Source: an uncultured Eubacterium sp.
GTDB taxonomy: Bacteria; Bacillota; Clostridia; Lachnospirales; Lachnospiraceae
Length of the DNA: 38,096 nucleotides
Reading direction: 5' to 3'
NCBI GenBank assembly: GCA_947384955.1
Contig: CANDJC010000035.1
Span: forward strand, 1 to 38,096
In this document: positions 1-7,096 of the stretch, piece after piece
Layout of the letters: every line of letters begins with the position of its first letter
How positions within the stretch are numbered: the first letter of the stretch is position 1
Translations under genes and position numbers: made by a program
The notes under the pieces: model-generated
The model's input: the letters and a program-made list of their open reading frames with translations, nothing else
Databases searched by the model: none
Told to the model about the DNA's origin: nothing

Positions 1-2
1 TA

Positions 3-107
3 TCAAAGGATTTAGACGCTGTTAAACAGAGTATTCTTGATGACAGCAAGATTGTTAAAAAGGGCGTTAGGGGTATATCCGTAAAAATATATCCCGAAAA
101 TGAATGA
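3..107 (+). CDS. C-terminal fragment of an unknown protein
   Basis: An open frame of 34 codons enters from the left edge and stops with TGA at 105-107. The readable peptide begins SKDLDAVKQSILDDSKIVKK and ends in a short beta-prone tail (GVRGISVKIYPENE). I do not recognise the family. It could be a DNA-binding or mobilisation protein, but nothing visible proves this. Its only neighbour in the window is the MerR regulator, whose promoter begins about 20 bases downstream. Confidence 0.4.
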   Translation, partial: SKDLDAVKQSILDDSKIVKKGVRGISVKIYPENE

Positions 108-129
108 GAAAAATTTTTAGATAAAAGTA

Positions 130-160
130 TTGACTTCCACGTAACGTGATACTGTATTCT
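130..160 (+). promoter_or_regulatory. MerR-type promoter and operator dyad
   Basis: The -35 is TTGACT (130-135) and the -10 is TATTCT (155-160), separated by 19 bases, the over-long spacing typical of promoters activated by MerR-family proteins. Between them lies a perfect dyad, CACGT-A-ACGTG (138-148). The MerR gene follows directly, so autoregulation is the natural reading. Confidence 0.75.
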
Positions 161-236
161 TTTCTCATAGGAGCAGCATAGAAATAAGCCGACAATCTCT
201 GTCTTGCTTCTTCATAAATTTAAGGAGCTGATAAGA

Positions 237-1115
237 ATGCGAACCATAAGCCAAGTTGCAGAATTAACAGGCATAAGCACACGAACACTACAATACTATG
301 ACGAGATTGGATTGTTAAAGCCAAGCGAATTGACCGAATCCGGCTATCGCCTATATGATGATGAAGCCTTGCAAAAGCTACAACAAATCCTGTTTTTTAA
401 GGAATTGGGATTTAAGCTGAAAGAGATTAAAGAAATTCTGCAAAAACCCGACTTTGACAAAATCAAGGCTTTCAAAAGGCAAAAAGAGTTGCTTTTGCTG
501 AAGCGCAATCGGACAGACAAACTTATACAGCTTCTTAGCCGCTTAGAGAAAGGAGAGCAATGTATGAGTTTTAAGGAATTTGACCTGTCTGATTACATCA
601 CCGCATTAGAGGATTTTAAAAATAACAGCACTGATGATGTTATCAAGCACTGGGGAAGTATTGAAAATTTTGATATGTTTATTCAAAAAATTAAAGATGA
701 TGAAGCAGAGGTAGCTAAACTTGCCATTCAACAATTCGGCAGTATTGAAAAGTACACCGAAGCCATGAAACATAATTTAGAGCATTTCTCTGAACTCATG
801 GAAACACAATTAACAGAAGAAGCGAAAGAAATTGGAAAGCAATCTGATATGCTGTATGGCAGACTAACCGCTGATTTGTCAGAAGATGTTTCTTCTCCTA
901 AAATGCAATCCATTGTAGATGAACTGTTGCAGCTTATACAGAAAAACAGCATCAGCGTATCTCTCGATAAGCCCTATATCAATGTCCTTATCGACACATA
1001 TTCAAACGATTATATCAAAAGCATGACTGACAGCAAATATGGAGAAGGGGCTTCTGATTATATCGTAAAAGCGTTCCGTTATTACTCGGAGAATAACGCT
1101 TCCGAAAACAATTAG
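237..1115 (+). CDS. MerR family regulator with TipAS-type ligand domain
   Basis: A transcriptional regulator of 292 residues. The N-terminus (about 1-70) is a MerR winged helix (TISQVAELTGISTRTLQYYD, then GLLKPSELTESGYRLYDDEA), followed by a dimerisation coiled coil. The C-terminal half (about 150-290) resembles the TipAS antibiotic-recognition domain, which in TipAL binds thiopeptides and other small molecules. The ATG at 237 is chosen because TAAGGAGC precedes it at good spacing; an in-frame ATG at 204 has no such site. Codon use is AT-rich compared with the housekeeping genes further right. No efflux gene follows within the window, so the regulated target is unknown. Family assignment is confident; the ligand is not known. 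Confidence 0.88.
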   Translation: MRTISQVAELTGISTRTLQYYDEIGLLKPSELTESGYRLYDDEALQKLQQILFFKELGFKLKEIKEILQKPDFDKIKAFKRQKELLLLKRNRTDKLIQLLSRLEKGEQCMSFKEFDLSDYITALEDFKNNSTDDVIKHWGSIENFDMFIQKIKDDEAEVAKLAIQQFGSIEKYTEAMKHNLEHFSELMETQLTEEAKEIGKQSDMLYGRLTADLSEDVSSPKMQSIVDELLQLIQKNSISVSLDKPYINVLIDTYSNDYIKSMTDSKYGEGASDYIVKAFRYYSENNASENN

Positions 1116-1150
1116 AGCCATTTTAGATCCAACAGGCATAAAGCAATCCC

Positions 1151-1186
1151 GGAAATGCCCATTTTATCAGCATTTCCAGGATTTTA
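1151..1186 (+). terminator. Hairpin terminator between MerR gene and attL
   Basis: GGAAATGC (1152-1159) pairs with GCATTTCC (1170-1177), extended by flanking C/G pairs and followed on the plus strand by ATTTTAT. It would end the MerR transcript. Read from the other strand it may be the original guaA terminator that was separated from guaA when the element inserted. Confidence 0.6.
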
Positions 1187-1190
1187 TCCG

Positions 1191-1204
1191 TTACTCGAGC
1201 TCAA
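1191..1204. other. attL core
   Basis: The 14-bp sequence TTACTCGAGCTCAA is identical to the guaA stop-codon region at 10414-10427. It lies immediately right of the terminator hairpin that probably once followed guaA. Confidence 0.88.
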
Positions 1205-1303
1205 GGCATGGTATCCTTTTTCCATTGATATAGGCTGTTTTTACTTCATTTTACAGACTTTTCCGCTCTGATTTTCTCTTATTTTTCTGTCTGCATGATT
1301 TTT

Positions 1304-1321
1304 TAGTACCATTTTAGTACC
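1304..1321. repeat. Left arm-type repeat of the element
   Basis: TAGTACCATTTTAGTACC matches TAGTACCGTTTTAGTTCC at the other end of the element (10335-10352) at 16 of 18 positions in direct orientation. It contains an internal TAGTACC doublet. Subterminal repeats of this kind are usually integrase or excisionase arm-binding sites. Confidence 0.5.
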
Positions 1322-1322
1322 G

Positions 1323-1943
1323 CTATCCAAGCAGCCTGCTTATTCTCCCAAACGCTTTCATTAAGGATTCATTGTACATTGTTTCATACTCTTTCTGAAG
1401 CCGCCTGTATTCCTCCATCAATGCATCATACTTCGCCCATCTCATATAGCGCGGCTTCGGGATGTGCCATAAATCCTGTATGAGGATACCTGGGTAATCC
1501 AATTCCCAGTCAACATATTGCAGCTTATTCACCACAAGAAAATACATCTTTCGCTGCAAAAGGCTCAATCCGCTGCGCTGCTGGATGCCATAATTCAGCT
1601 TTGCACACTTCCGGCACTGATATAAGAGATTCTTTTTATAAAGGTGTCTGGCACGTCTGCCGCACTTCGGGCATACAAAATACAGCCTGAATGATATTCC
1701 GTCCACATTTGGCACCCTGGACAGCCTTACCGGGTATGACCTGCCGTCATGGCTTATCCTTGCAGTTTCCTCCATGATGTTGTAAATAATCAAACCGCCC
1801 ATGACCGGATGCCTGTATTCCCCGTAATCTGGCGGACATTCAAACCAGTCTGCATACCGGAGCAGGCTAAAGCTGTCAATCCGGCTGTATTCCTCTACCC
1901 TCCCATGCGTCCGGTTATGCCCTCCGGAATTATAGTTTCCCAT
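1323..1943 (-). CDS. Zinc-ribbon protein of mobile elements, function unknown
   Basis: A 206-residue protein. It opens with MGNYNSGGHNRTHGRVEEYS, an N-terminal style seen in uncharacterised mobile-element proteins beginning MGxxNSGxR. It carries a four-cysteine ribbon (CPKCGRR then CRKC, 17 residues after the first pair), which suggests one bound zinc and nucleic-acid or protein contact. Start at 1943 is preferred over the upstream in-frame start because GAAAGGAAG precedes it. That ATG overlaps the end of the previous gene by 14 bases, implying translational coupling. It is the last gene of the leftward operon, next to the attL arm site. I cannot assign a role. Confidence 0.72.
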   Translation of the reverse strand: MGNYNSGGHNRTHGRVEEYSRIDSFSLLRYADWFECPPDYGEYRHPVMGGLIIYNIMEETARISHDGRSYPVRLSRVPNVDGISFRLYFVCPKCGRRARHLYKKNLLYQCRKCAKLNYGIQQRSGLSLLQRKMYFLVVNKLQYVDWELDYPGILIQDLWHIPKPRYMRWAKYDALMEEYRRLQKEYETMYNESLMKAFGRISRLLG

Positions 1944-2271
1944 CCTGTGCCGCTTCCTTTCCCGCCAGCATATCATTCAGGATTGCCAGGGCGAATTTCC
2001 TGTATGCGTAGAAGCTGTTCCGGCAGCATGGCATGACATCCGCTTCCCCAAGCTCCCACTTAATTTCCATATCATGGAGCGATTTTCCTTCCATGACAGA
2101 CAATACAATCCATTTTGCTATGTCCGGTTCTGCCTGTCTTGCAGCGGACTGTAACAGGGCGGCGTGTTTCCCTGACCTGCATTCTTTTAATAACTCCTTT
2201 GCCCTGTCCCTTGTCACGCCATACCCGGCATAGCTTTCCCTCACGCCATACCCGCAGTGCCTTTTCCGCAT
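1930..2271 (-). CDS. Small phage-type helical protein, possibly a late-gene regulator
   Basis: A 113-residue protein. The pattern is a GYGVTRDRAKELL opening, a central helix with PDIAKWIVLSVMEGKSL, and a C-terminal SFYAYRKFALAILNDML. Similar short proteins occur in Clostridia prophages and islands, often compared with ArpU/RinA-like late regulators, but I see no definitive motif. The ATG at 2271 has AGAGGTG six bases upstream; a GTG at 2280 in the same frame is the alternative. It follows the capsid gene after 53 bases and overlaps the zinc-ribbon gene. Being downstream of capsid, it could also be a packaging adaptor. Family uncertain. Confidence 0.65.
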   Translation of the reverse strand: MRKRHCGYGVRESYAGYGVTRDRAKELLKECRSGKHAALLQSAARQAEPDIAKWIVLSVMEGKSLHDMEIKWELGEADVMPCCRNSFYAYRKFALAILNDMLAGKEAAQDGKL

Positions 2272-2324
2272 TCCCATCACCTCTATACAGATATCTCCCT
2301 ACCGCCGAAGCAGGGGGGGAAACT

Positions 2325-3197
2325 TTACTTTACTTTCTGTATGCCGCTGTCTGTCTCTGCAGCCGCTGCTTTTTCCTGGTAATAAATTGCGTTTGCCTTG
2401 TTTTCCAGCACAAACGCATCATAACAGATTCTTCCCTCTACCAGAGAGCCGCTAATCCCCGGCGGGTCTGCATGTATTTTATAATCTTCCAGCTTCGTCG
2501 GTGCAACTGCAGCGCATGGGTGGGAAATCATGAAGGCAAAGTCTGCCGGAAGCCTGTTCGCCGGAACTTTTATTACAGACAGACCGTCAATCATGGCTAT
2601 AACGCCCTTAACCCGCAGCTCGCTGCCTATATCTGTTTCCATCACAATATCCCGGCACCTTTTCATTAGTACATATATATCCGGCGTAACCGTCAGATAG
2701 CGCCCTGTTTCCGGCACCTCTGCATTGTCCAGGACATTGTTTCCTTCAATAATCATTTCGTAGATATTATTCTGCGTAACCTCTCCCGATGCCTTGTGCC
2801 CCGCTCCGGCACACATCACACTATAAGTATACGAATCCACTTCCGGGATTACGACCTGCCTCTGCTGCCTTGCCAGCGCGGATGCCGCCGCCAGCTGCCT
2901 GGCTGTTTCATCGTTATCCAGCTTATCAATCGCAAACGTGAAGGAACGGTCTTTCTTAAGCATGAATTCCTCTGTGCTTGCGTCCAAATCTTCAATTGTG
3001 CCGTACCTGCTCCCCGTGAACCCGGGTACAGGGTTGCGGTTATAATCAGACATCTGGCTTGTGCCGACCTTGAAAATTTTAATGCTGTGCGCTCCTGACC
3101 AGGAAAAATCCTGATTGGTCAAAAGGGATTTTTTACTCTCTGTGCTGAAAAGTTCATCCGCATACGGGAGGAACTGTGTTACTAAACTAATTGCCAT
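2325..3197 (-). CDS. Phage major capsid protein
   Basis: A 290-residue protein with the features of a major capsid protein widespread in Clostridia phages and islands: N-terminus MAISLVTQFLPYADELF, then SLLTNQDFSWSGAHSIKIFKV, LKKDRSFTFAIDKLDNDETA, a VTPDIYVLMK strand, and the C-terminal domain with SHPCAAVAPTKLEDYKIHAD and LVEGRICYDAFVLENKANAI. The family is thought to have an HK97/P22-like fold. Length is normal and there is no frameshift. Its ribosome site is AAAGGAG. It lies 15 bases after the scaffold gene, the usual scaffold-capsid order. No portal, protease or terminase accompanies it, which is unusual for a prophage. Confidence 0.88.
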   Translation of the reverse strand: MAISLVTQFLPYADELFSTESKKSLLTNQDFSWSGAHSIKIFKVGTSQMSDYNRNPVPGFTGSRYGTIEDLDASTEEFMLKKDRSFTFAIDKLDNDETARQLAAASALARQQRQVVIPEVDSYTYSVMCAGAGHKASGEVTQNNIYEMIIEGNNVLDNAEVPETGRYLTVTPDIYVLMKRCRDIVMETDIGSELRVKGVIAMIDGLSVIKVPANRLPADFAFMISHPCAAVAPTKLEDYKIHADPPGISGSLVEGRICYDAFVLENKANAIYYQEKAAAAETDSGIQKVK

Positions 3198-3212
3198 AAA
3201 TATTAATCTCCT

Positions 3213-3647
3213 TTACAGATTCATGGCCTTCCTTATCATGTCCATGCCTGACTTCCGGGGTTCCGATTTGTCCGTGAACTTCGGGGCGGATGCCGCCGCT
3301 TTCTGTCTTGCTTCCATCTCGGCTGCTTCCTGTTCGGACGGCGTGCGTTCCTTTATCAGGCCGTCAATGATGTCCAGGGCCTTGTCAAACTCTTTCTCAC
3401 TGTTGCAATTCAGCGCGTCCAAAAGCGATTCAGGATATCCTTTGCTTTCTAACTTCTGGCGGCTGTTAAGACGGAACTCGCGCCTTGCAAGCTCCTTTTC
3501 CCTTTCGTCCAGCTCCTTTGATGCTTTTTCCCGGTCTTTTGCAAGCCGCTCCTGCACAATTCGGTTTACATCCTCCTGGCTGAAAGTCTTTCCCTCTGCC
3601 GATTGTGCGGCTGTCTGGTCAATATTCTGGTTCATATTCTCATTCAT
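3213..3647 (-). CDS. Capsid scaffolding protein, DUF4355-like
   Basis: A 144-residue acidic, coiled-coil-rich protein with the layout of DUF4355/GP20-type scaffolds: a disordered Gln/Asn-rich start, FSQEDVNRIVQERLAKDREKA, a long helix of DEREKELARREF, a short GYPESLLDALNC domain, and a basic tail ending GMDMIRKAMNL. Such proteins guide major capsid assembly and leave the shell. The ATG at 3647 is chosen because AGGAGAAG precedes it; an upstream in-frame start would run through a terminator hairpin. It is immediately upstream of the capsid gene. Confidence 0.85.
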   Translation of the reverse strand: MNENMNQNIDQTAAQSAEGKTFSQEDVNRIVQERLAKDREKASKELDEREKELARREFRLNSRQKLESKGYPESLLDALNCNSEKEFDKALDIIDGLIKERTPSEQEAAEMEARQKAAASAPKFTDKSEPRKSGMDMIRKAMNL

Positions 3648-3698
3648 ATCTCTTCTCCTGTTTTTACGCCACAGTGGGCTGATTTGATGCAAGCAAAA

Positions 3699-3740
3699 AG
3701 GCATGGAAAGATTCTGTCTCAAATAAAATCTTCCCACGCC
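3699..3740 (-). terminator. Leader terminator/attenuator before scaffold gene
   Basis: On the minus strand a stem pairs GGCGTGGGAAGATT with AATCTTTCCATGCC (two G-T pairs) and is followed by CTTTTTG. It sits between the strong promoter at 3811-3839 and the scaffold start at 3647. It may be a read-through point that limits capsid expression, or simply a leader structure. Confidence 0.6.
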
Positions 3741-3810
3741 TATTCTATATGGCTTCCGTCCAGCAAAACCGCTGTCCGGGGTGCTCCAATATTCTGTTTG
3801 CCTTATAGAT

Positions 3811-3839
3811 ATTATAGCAAATTATGGATAAATATTCAA
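3811..3839 (-). promoter_or_regulatory. Promoter for scaffold-capsid genes
   Basis: Minus strand TTGAAT (3839-3834), 17-base spacer, TATAAT (3816-3811). The near-consensus match suggests the structural genes have their own promoter in addition to read-through from the replication genes. Confidence 0.72.
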
Positions 3840-3872
3840 TCCATTCTTCCGTCCAATTTACGAAAAGTTTGC

Positions 3873-4061
3873 CTAAATCAGCGGAGTATCTGCACTTTTC
3901 TGTGCTTTCCCCCCTGATATCTCCACCTCAAGATACGCTTTCTTATACCGCCCGTTTGCCCCCTTTTCTGCCTTGCACGACTTAATTATCGGCTTTAACA
4001 GTTCCGTCACTGAATGAAGCTCCTGCGGCTTCTCGTAGCTTATTCTTACTCTTACTGACAT
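3873..4061 (-). CDS. Small phage protein of unknown function
   Basis: A 62-residue basic protein starting MSVRVRISYEKPQELHSVTE and containing IIKSCKAEKGANGRYKKAYLEVEI. The alternating beta and helix pattern suggests a compact alpha/beta fold. Similar short proteins recur in Clostridia prophage replication modules, but I know no function. GGAGGTGG lies 11 bases before the ATG. It is the last gene before the scaffold promoter. Confidence 0.68.
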   Translation of the reverse strand: MSVRVRISYEKPQELHSVTELLKPIIKSCKAEKGANGRYKKAYLEVEISGGKAQKSADTPLI

Positions 4062-4156
4062 TAATCAGATACCACCTCCGCTTTGCCGGCATCATTCCGC
4101 ATGTCCGCTTATTAATCTGCATTTTCCGTCACGCAGTCTCTTATGCCTGACCCGTG

Positions 4157-4447
4157 CTAAAAGCCGATTAACTGCAGAAGAAGGGCTGCCCCGGCTTTCA
4201 TTCCGTTTTTATAATAAGCGCGGCCTATTTCGCATACTGTATCCATCAGTTCTCCGGAATGCTCCTCAACCAGCTCCTGCAGCTTAACTGCACGCATTCC
4301 TGTGACTTTTGAAGTATAGGATTCAATTCTGTCCGCTGCATACCGCTCGCATTTTTTAGCAAATTCCGGAACTGTTTCTTCTTTTTCCAGCATTTTATCA
4401 ATAATAATATCTAAATCTTCTGCTTTCTTTAATGTTTCTAAATTCAT
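4157..4447 (-). CDS. Small helical protein of unknown function
   Basis: A 96-residue, almost wholly helical protein. The C-terminus (YYKNGMKAGAALLLQLIGF) has the amphipathic GxxxGAxLL pattern seen in several small element-encoded DUF families such as DUF6809; this resemblance is weak. AAAGGAGG precedes the ATG at good spacing. It follows the 46-residue membrane ORF after 15 bases and so belongs to the same operon. Confidence 0.7.
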   Translation of the reverse strand: MNLETLKKAEDLDIIIDKMLEKEETVPEFAKKCERYAADRIESYTSKVTGMRAVKLQELVEEHSGELMDTVCEIGRAYYKNGMKAGAALLLQLIGF

Positions 4448-4462
4448 AGTATTTTCCTCCTT

Positions 4463-4603
4463 TTATTTTCGTCTGTATGCCGCAGCAAGAATTAAGTTTC
4501 CGGCAAGTGAAACTGCAAGCACAATTCTGCATCTGACAAGCCGCCTTTTCATACTGCTTAAAATTTCCGCTGCAAGATTCATGCGTTCTTTCTTCTTTTT
4601 CAT
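4463..4603 (-). CDS. 46-residue single-pass membrane protein
   Basis: A short coding frame: a lysine-rich start (MKKKKERMNLAAEIL), a basic stretch KRRLVRCR, then one hydrophobic segment (IVLAVSLAGNLILAAAY) and a basic end. Its ATG overlaps the TGA of the upstream gene as ATGA, and AAAGGCGG lies just upstream, so it is probably translated by coupling. One predicted transmembrane helix with positive ends fits a small holin-like or regulatory membrane peptide. Function unknown. Confidence 0.6.
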   Translation of the reverse strand: MKKKKERMNLAAEILSSMKRRLVRCRIVLAVSLAGNLILAAAYRRK

Positions 4604-5145
4604 AGCACTGTACCGCCTTTCAGAAGTCCCGCTCCCAAGAGATACCCAAAGTAAAATTCGTACACGCTCCCGTAGTTGGTTGTATGTTTCGGTGTGGACT
4701 TGTCAAGGTGGAATCCATGTTTCCAAATCTCAAAATTGAGTAATTCGTCATACTCGACAATCGGATTGTCACTGTTCACTTCCTTTTCAATCAGCGGAAT
4801 AATGGCTTCTGCGGCTTCTTCCGCCCGTTTCTTCTCTTTCTGCTCCATGCGCCATGAATGAGCGTCCATCAATGCACGATATGCATAAAATCCGTACTTT
4901 TCGTACACATAATTGAGGAAATCTCCTGTCGGCGATTCATCATCAGCCACTGCATAATCGGGAAACATAATCACTTCCAAGAATCCGTCAATGTCCTTTT
5001 TCGGCACTTTCTTGTTGACATACAGAATTTCTTTCCTGTTGTCTGCCATAACGATAAACTCGCCCAGTTCGGCGTGATACAAATGATTCAGGCGGAAAAT
5101 AAGGTCTTCCGTCAGTTCTTCCGGTACTGCTCTTTTAACTGTCAT
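4600..5145 (-). CDS. Unknown protein of the element operon
   Basis: A 181-residue soluble protein that I do not recognise. It starts MTVKRAVPEELTEDLIFRLN and has an N-terminal alpha/beta part, a central charged helix (WRMEQKEKKRAEEAAEAIIP) and an aromatic C-terminal region (YGSVYEFYFGYLLGAGLLKGG). AAGGAAAG lies upstream of the ATG. It is separated from the DnaC-like gene by 96 bases that contain a 9-bp inverted repeat. The stop overlaps the next start. Confidence 0.7.
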   Translation of the reverse strand: MTVKRAVPEELTEDLIFRLNHLYHAELGEFIVMADNRKEILYVNKKVPKKDIDGFLEVIMFPDYAVADDESPTGDFLNYVYEKYGFYAYRALMDAHSWRMEQKEKKRAEEAAEAIIPLIEKEVNSDNPIVEYDELLNFEIWKHGFHLDKSTPKHTTNYGSVYEFYFGYLLGAGLLKGGTVL

Positions 5146-5166
5146 GAATTTTTTTCTTTCCTTTCT

Positions 5167-5212
5167 GCCGGAACCGTAGTATCATATAACTGAAAGCTGC
5201 ACGGGTTCCGGC
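5167..5212 (-). repeat. Inverted repeat between dnaC-like gene and next ORF
   Basis: Perfect 9-bp arms GCCGGAACC (5167-5175) and GGTTCCGGC (5204-5212) enclose a 28-base loop. No U-run follows, so it is more likely an RNA processing or stabilising stem than a terminator. Confidence 0.5.
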
Positions 5213-5241
5213 CGTGCTCTGCCCTGCAGGCATGCCAGTGC

Positions 5242-6024
5242 CTACGGGGCATTTCTGTTCTGCATAATGTTTCTTATAAATTCCTTTGTATGCCTGTCTG
5301 CTATCTGCCTCCTTACATTGACCTCCGGCATGATAACAGGAACGGATACTGCATAAATCCTGTCAGAAATCCTGGAATCCGTTTTTAAATCCTCCATCCG
5401 GACATTGCTGGTAAAGATTGTCGGGTAATGATTCGTATACCGTCTGTCAATCAGCCGGAACAGTGCCGTCGTTATCCACTCCTTATTTTCCGCCTGTGCG
5501 CCGACATCATCTAAAATCAGTAATCCGGCTTCAAGTATTGCCTTTACGTTTTCCCGGCTTGCATCATCTTTCGCTTTTACAAGTTCTATATAGTCAGTTA
5601 CACTGATAAATTTTACGGATATGTCATGTGTCTTAAGAACCTCATTAGCGACCGCACAGGCAATCATGGTTTTCCCGCTGCCTTTCGTGTCAGAGCACAA
5701 ATATAATCCCCTTCCTTCACGCTGGAACATTGCAAAGTTTATCACAAAGGCATTTACAATGTTCTTCTGCATCGTTATGTTTTCAGAACCGTATTTCCCC
5801 CAGTCAATGCTTTTCCCTGTGCAGTATACATATTCAAGCGGCATGCCGCTCCGGCTCACGCGTTCATCAAACCGTGAATCCAGTATTGTGCCGTCATCAA
5901 GAAAAATTGCCTGTGTGCTGTACCCGACATCTTCATACCTGTGATAAACCAGAAGGCCGCTTAACGTTTCCGTTCTGATTTCCTCTACCTTAGTCACTGT
6001 CGCCAGTCCCCAGGAACTGCTCAT
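5242..6024 (-). CDS. DnaC-like helicase loader ATPase
   Basis: An AAA+ ATPase of about 260 residues. Walker A is SDTKGSGKTM (about residue 111-120), Walker B LLILDDVGAQ (about 165-174), and a sensor-like TSNVRMEDL follows. This is the layout of DnaC/IstB-type loaders, which deliver DnaB helicase to an origin. The N-terminal start is uncertain: ATG 6024 or GTG 5997, both overlapping the preceding DnaD-like gene. The pairing with a DnaD-like protein is typical of Gram-positive phage replication modules. The element must borrow host DnaB because it encodes no helicase. Confidence 0.85.
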   Translation of the reverse strand: MSSSWGLATVTKVEEIRTETLSGLLVYHRYEDVGYSTQAIFLDDGTILDSRFDERVSRSGMPLEYVYCTGKSIDWGKYGSENITMQKNIVNAFVINFAMFQREGRGLYLCSDTKGSGKTMIACAVANEVLKTHDISVKFISVTDYIELVKAKDDASRENVKAILEAGLLILDDVGAQAENKEWITTALFRLIDRRYTNHYPTIFTSNVRMEDLKTDSRISDRIYAVSVPVIMPEVNVRRQIADRHTKEFIRNIMQNRNAP

Positions 6025-6757
6025 AGAAGTCCGCTGCAGCTCCCCGGCTTTGATTGTCCGCTCCAACTGTATTATCCACCTCCTGTTCCTGATAATTAGA
6101 ATCCAGATAATCGACATATCCGGAATTAAAGAATGTGCTCCCGTTCTGCGGTTTCCTCCATCCGCTGTCTTTTTCCAGGTCAGCTTTGTATCTGTCTATT
6201 GCTCTGACTATTTCTTCATAGCCCACTTTAAGTAGACGCTGCTTTGCAGCCAAAGATACTTGTCCTTTCCCTTTCTTGACCGGATAAAGTTTCCAAAGAT
6301 TTTCAAACAGTGCCAAAGCGTCTGCTTTGCACATAATATTTTTATTTATTTCTTTTTTCCCTTCTTTTCTTTTTTCTATTGTTGGGAATAGTTTGGGAAT
6401 AGCCTGGGCGTTGTTTGTGTCCTGCTTGTCCTCTTGCTTGGGAACATCTTGGTACATATTGTAATTAACCACTGTAAATACTGTAAATTTGTTTGTGCTT
6501 TGCTTGGTAATTCCATTGGTCTTTACAAGATGTGAAATTGCCGTCCTGGTTTCATCATTTGTAAGCCCTGTTTCCTCTGCAAGTTTTGAAATGGATGAGA
6601 TAAAGGAACCACGTGGCACCGTTGTCCCCCTAAACTTCCCCTCTTTCCAATTAGCTTTTAAAAGCATATGTATAAAAAGCCGACAAGTGTTAATATCGGA
6701 ATACCACTCCCAGTCAAGGAACTTCCTATGCAGGTTTATCCATCCAGAATCACTCAT
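5990..6757 (-). CDS. DnaD-like phage replisome organiser
   Basis: A 255-residue replication initiator. The N-terminal winged helix is typical of phage replisome organisers (SGWINLHRKFLDWEWYSDIN, then RGSFISSISKLAEETGLTND, then VFTVVNYNMYQ). A polar linker follows, and the C-terminal DnaD-like part reads ALFENLWKLYPVKKGKGQVS and YVDYLDSNYQEQEVD. It would bind the element origin and recruit the DnaC-like loader, whose gene overlaps its end. AAGGAGCGG precedes the ATG. Full length, no disruption. Confidence 0.87.
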   Translation of the reverse strand: MSDSGWINLHRKFLDWEWYSDINTCRLFIHMLLKANWKEGKFRGTTVPRGSFISSISKLAEETGLTNDETRTAISHLVKTNGITKQSTNKFTVFTVVNYNMYQDVPKQEDKQDTNNAQAIPKLFPTIEKRKEGKKEINKNIMCKADALALFENLWKLYPVKKGKGQVSLAAKQRLLKVGYEEIVRAIDRYKADLEKDSGWRKPQNGSTFFNSGYVDYLDSNYQEQEVDNTVGADNQSRGAAADFYEQFLGTGDSD

Positions 6758-6766
6758 AACCGCTCC

Positions 6767-6952
6767 TTACCTGGCAATATGTACGCCATAGACCTTTTCC
6801 TCGAAAAATACTGTTGAAACTTTTCCCGGAATTACGATGAATCCTTTTTCGGCCAGTTCGCCGTTGAGCTGCCGGATAATACCGTAAGCCTTGCTTTCAG
6901 ACACTTCCAGAACCTCCATAACATCCCGGACGTTCATAATCTGTTTTGCCAT
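6767..6952 (-). CDS. Small winged-helix DNA-binding protein
   Basis: A 61-residue protein with a compact DNA-binding fold: IMNVRDVMEVLEVSESKAYG followed by IIRQLNGELAEKGFIVIPGK and a C-terminal strand pair. Proteins of this type are common next to replication genes of Clostridia elements and are sometimes called excisionase-like. The start at 6952 has AAAGGAG eight bases upstream; longer in-frame forms lack support. It lies 9 bases upstream of the DnaD-like gene. It is the best candidate for an excision factor here, but that is inference. Confidence 0.72.
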   Translation of the reverse strand: MAKQIMNVRDVMEVLEVSESKAYGIIRQLNGELAEKGFIVIPGKVSTVFFEEKVYGVHIAR

Positions 6953-7091
6953 CTGCCGCCGCTCCTTTCCCTCGGGCTCTGCCAATTAGTTCCATAATCT
7001 CATTGTGACGTTGCAAAAACTCCTTACCCCCAACACCGAGACGTTGTCCTTCCGCCGCTGCCATTGCGTCAAGTTCTTCCTGTGATAACAT
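6897..7091 (-). CDS. Short ORF of unknown function
   Basis: A 64-residue frame starting MLSQEELDAMAAAEGQRLGV, with a helical N-terminal half and a low-complexity Gly-rich end. AGGGGTG lies six bases before the ATG; a GTG at 7100 is the alternative. Its last 56 bases overlap the following gene in another frame, so the C-terminus may be incidental. No family recognised. Confidence 0.5.
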   Translation of the reverse strand: MLSQEELDAMAAAEGQRLGVGGKEFLQRHNEIMELIGRARGKGAAADGKTDYERPGCYGGSGSV

Positions 7092-7096
7092 AAGAA

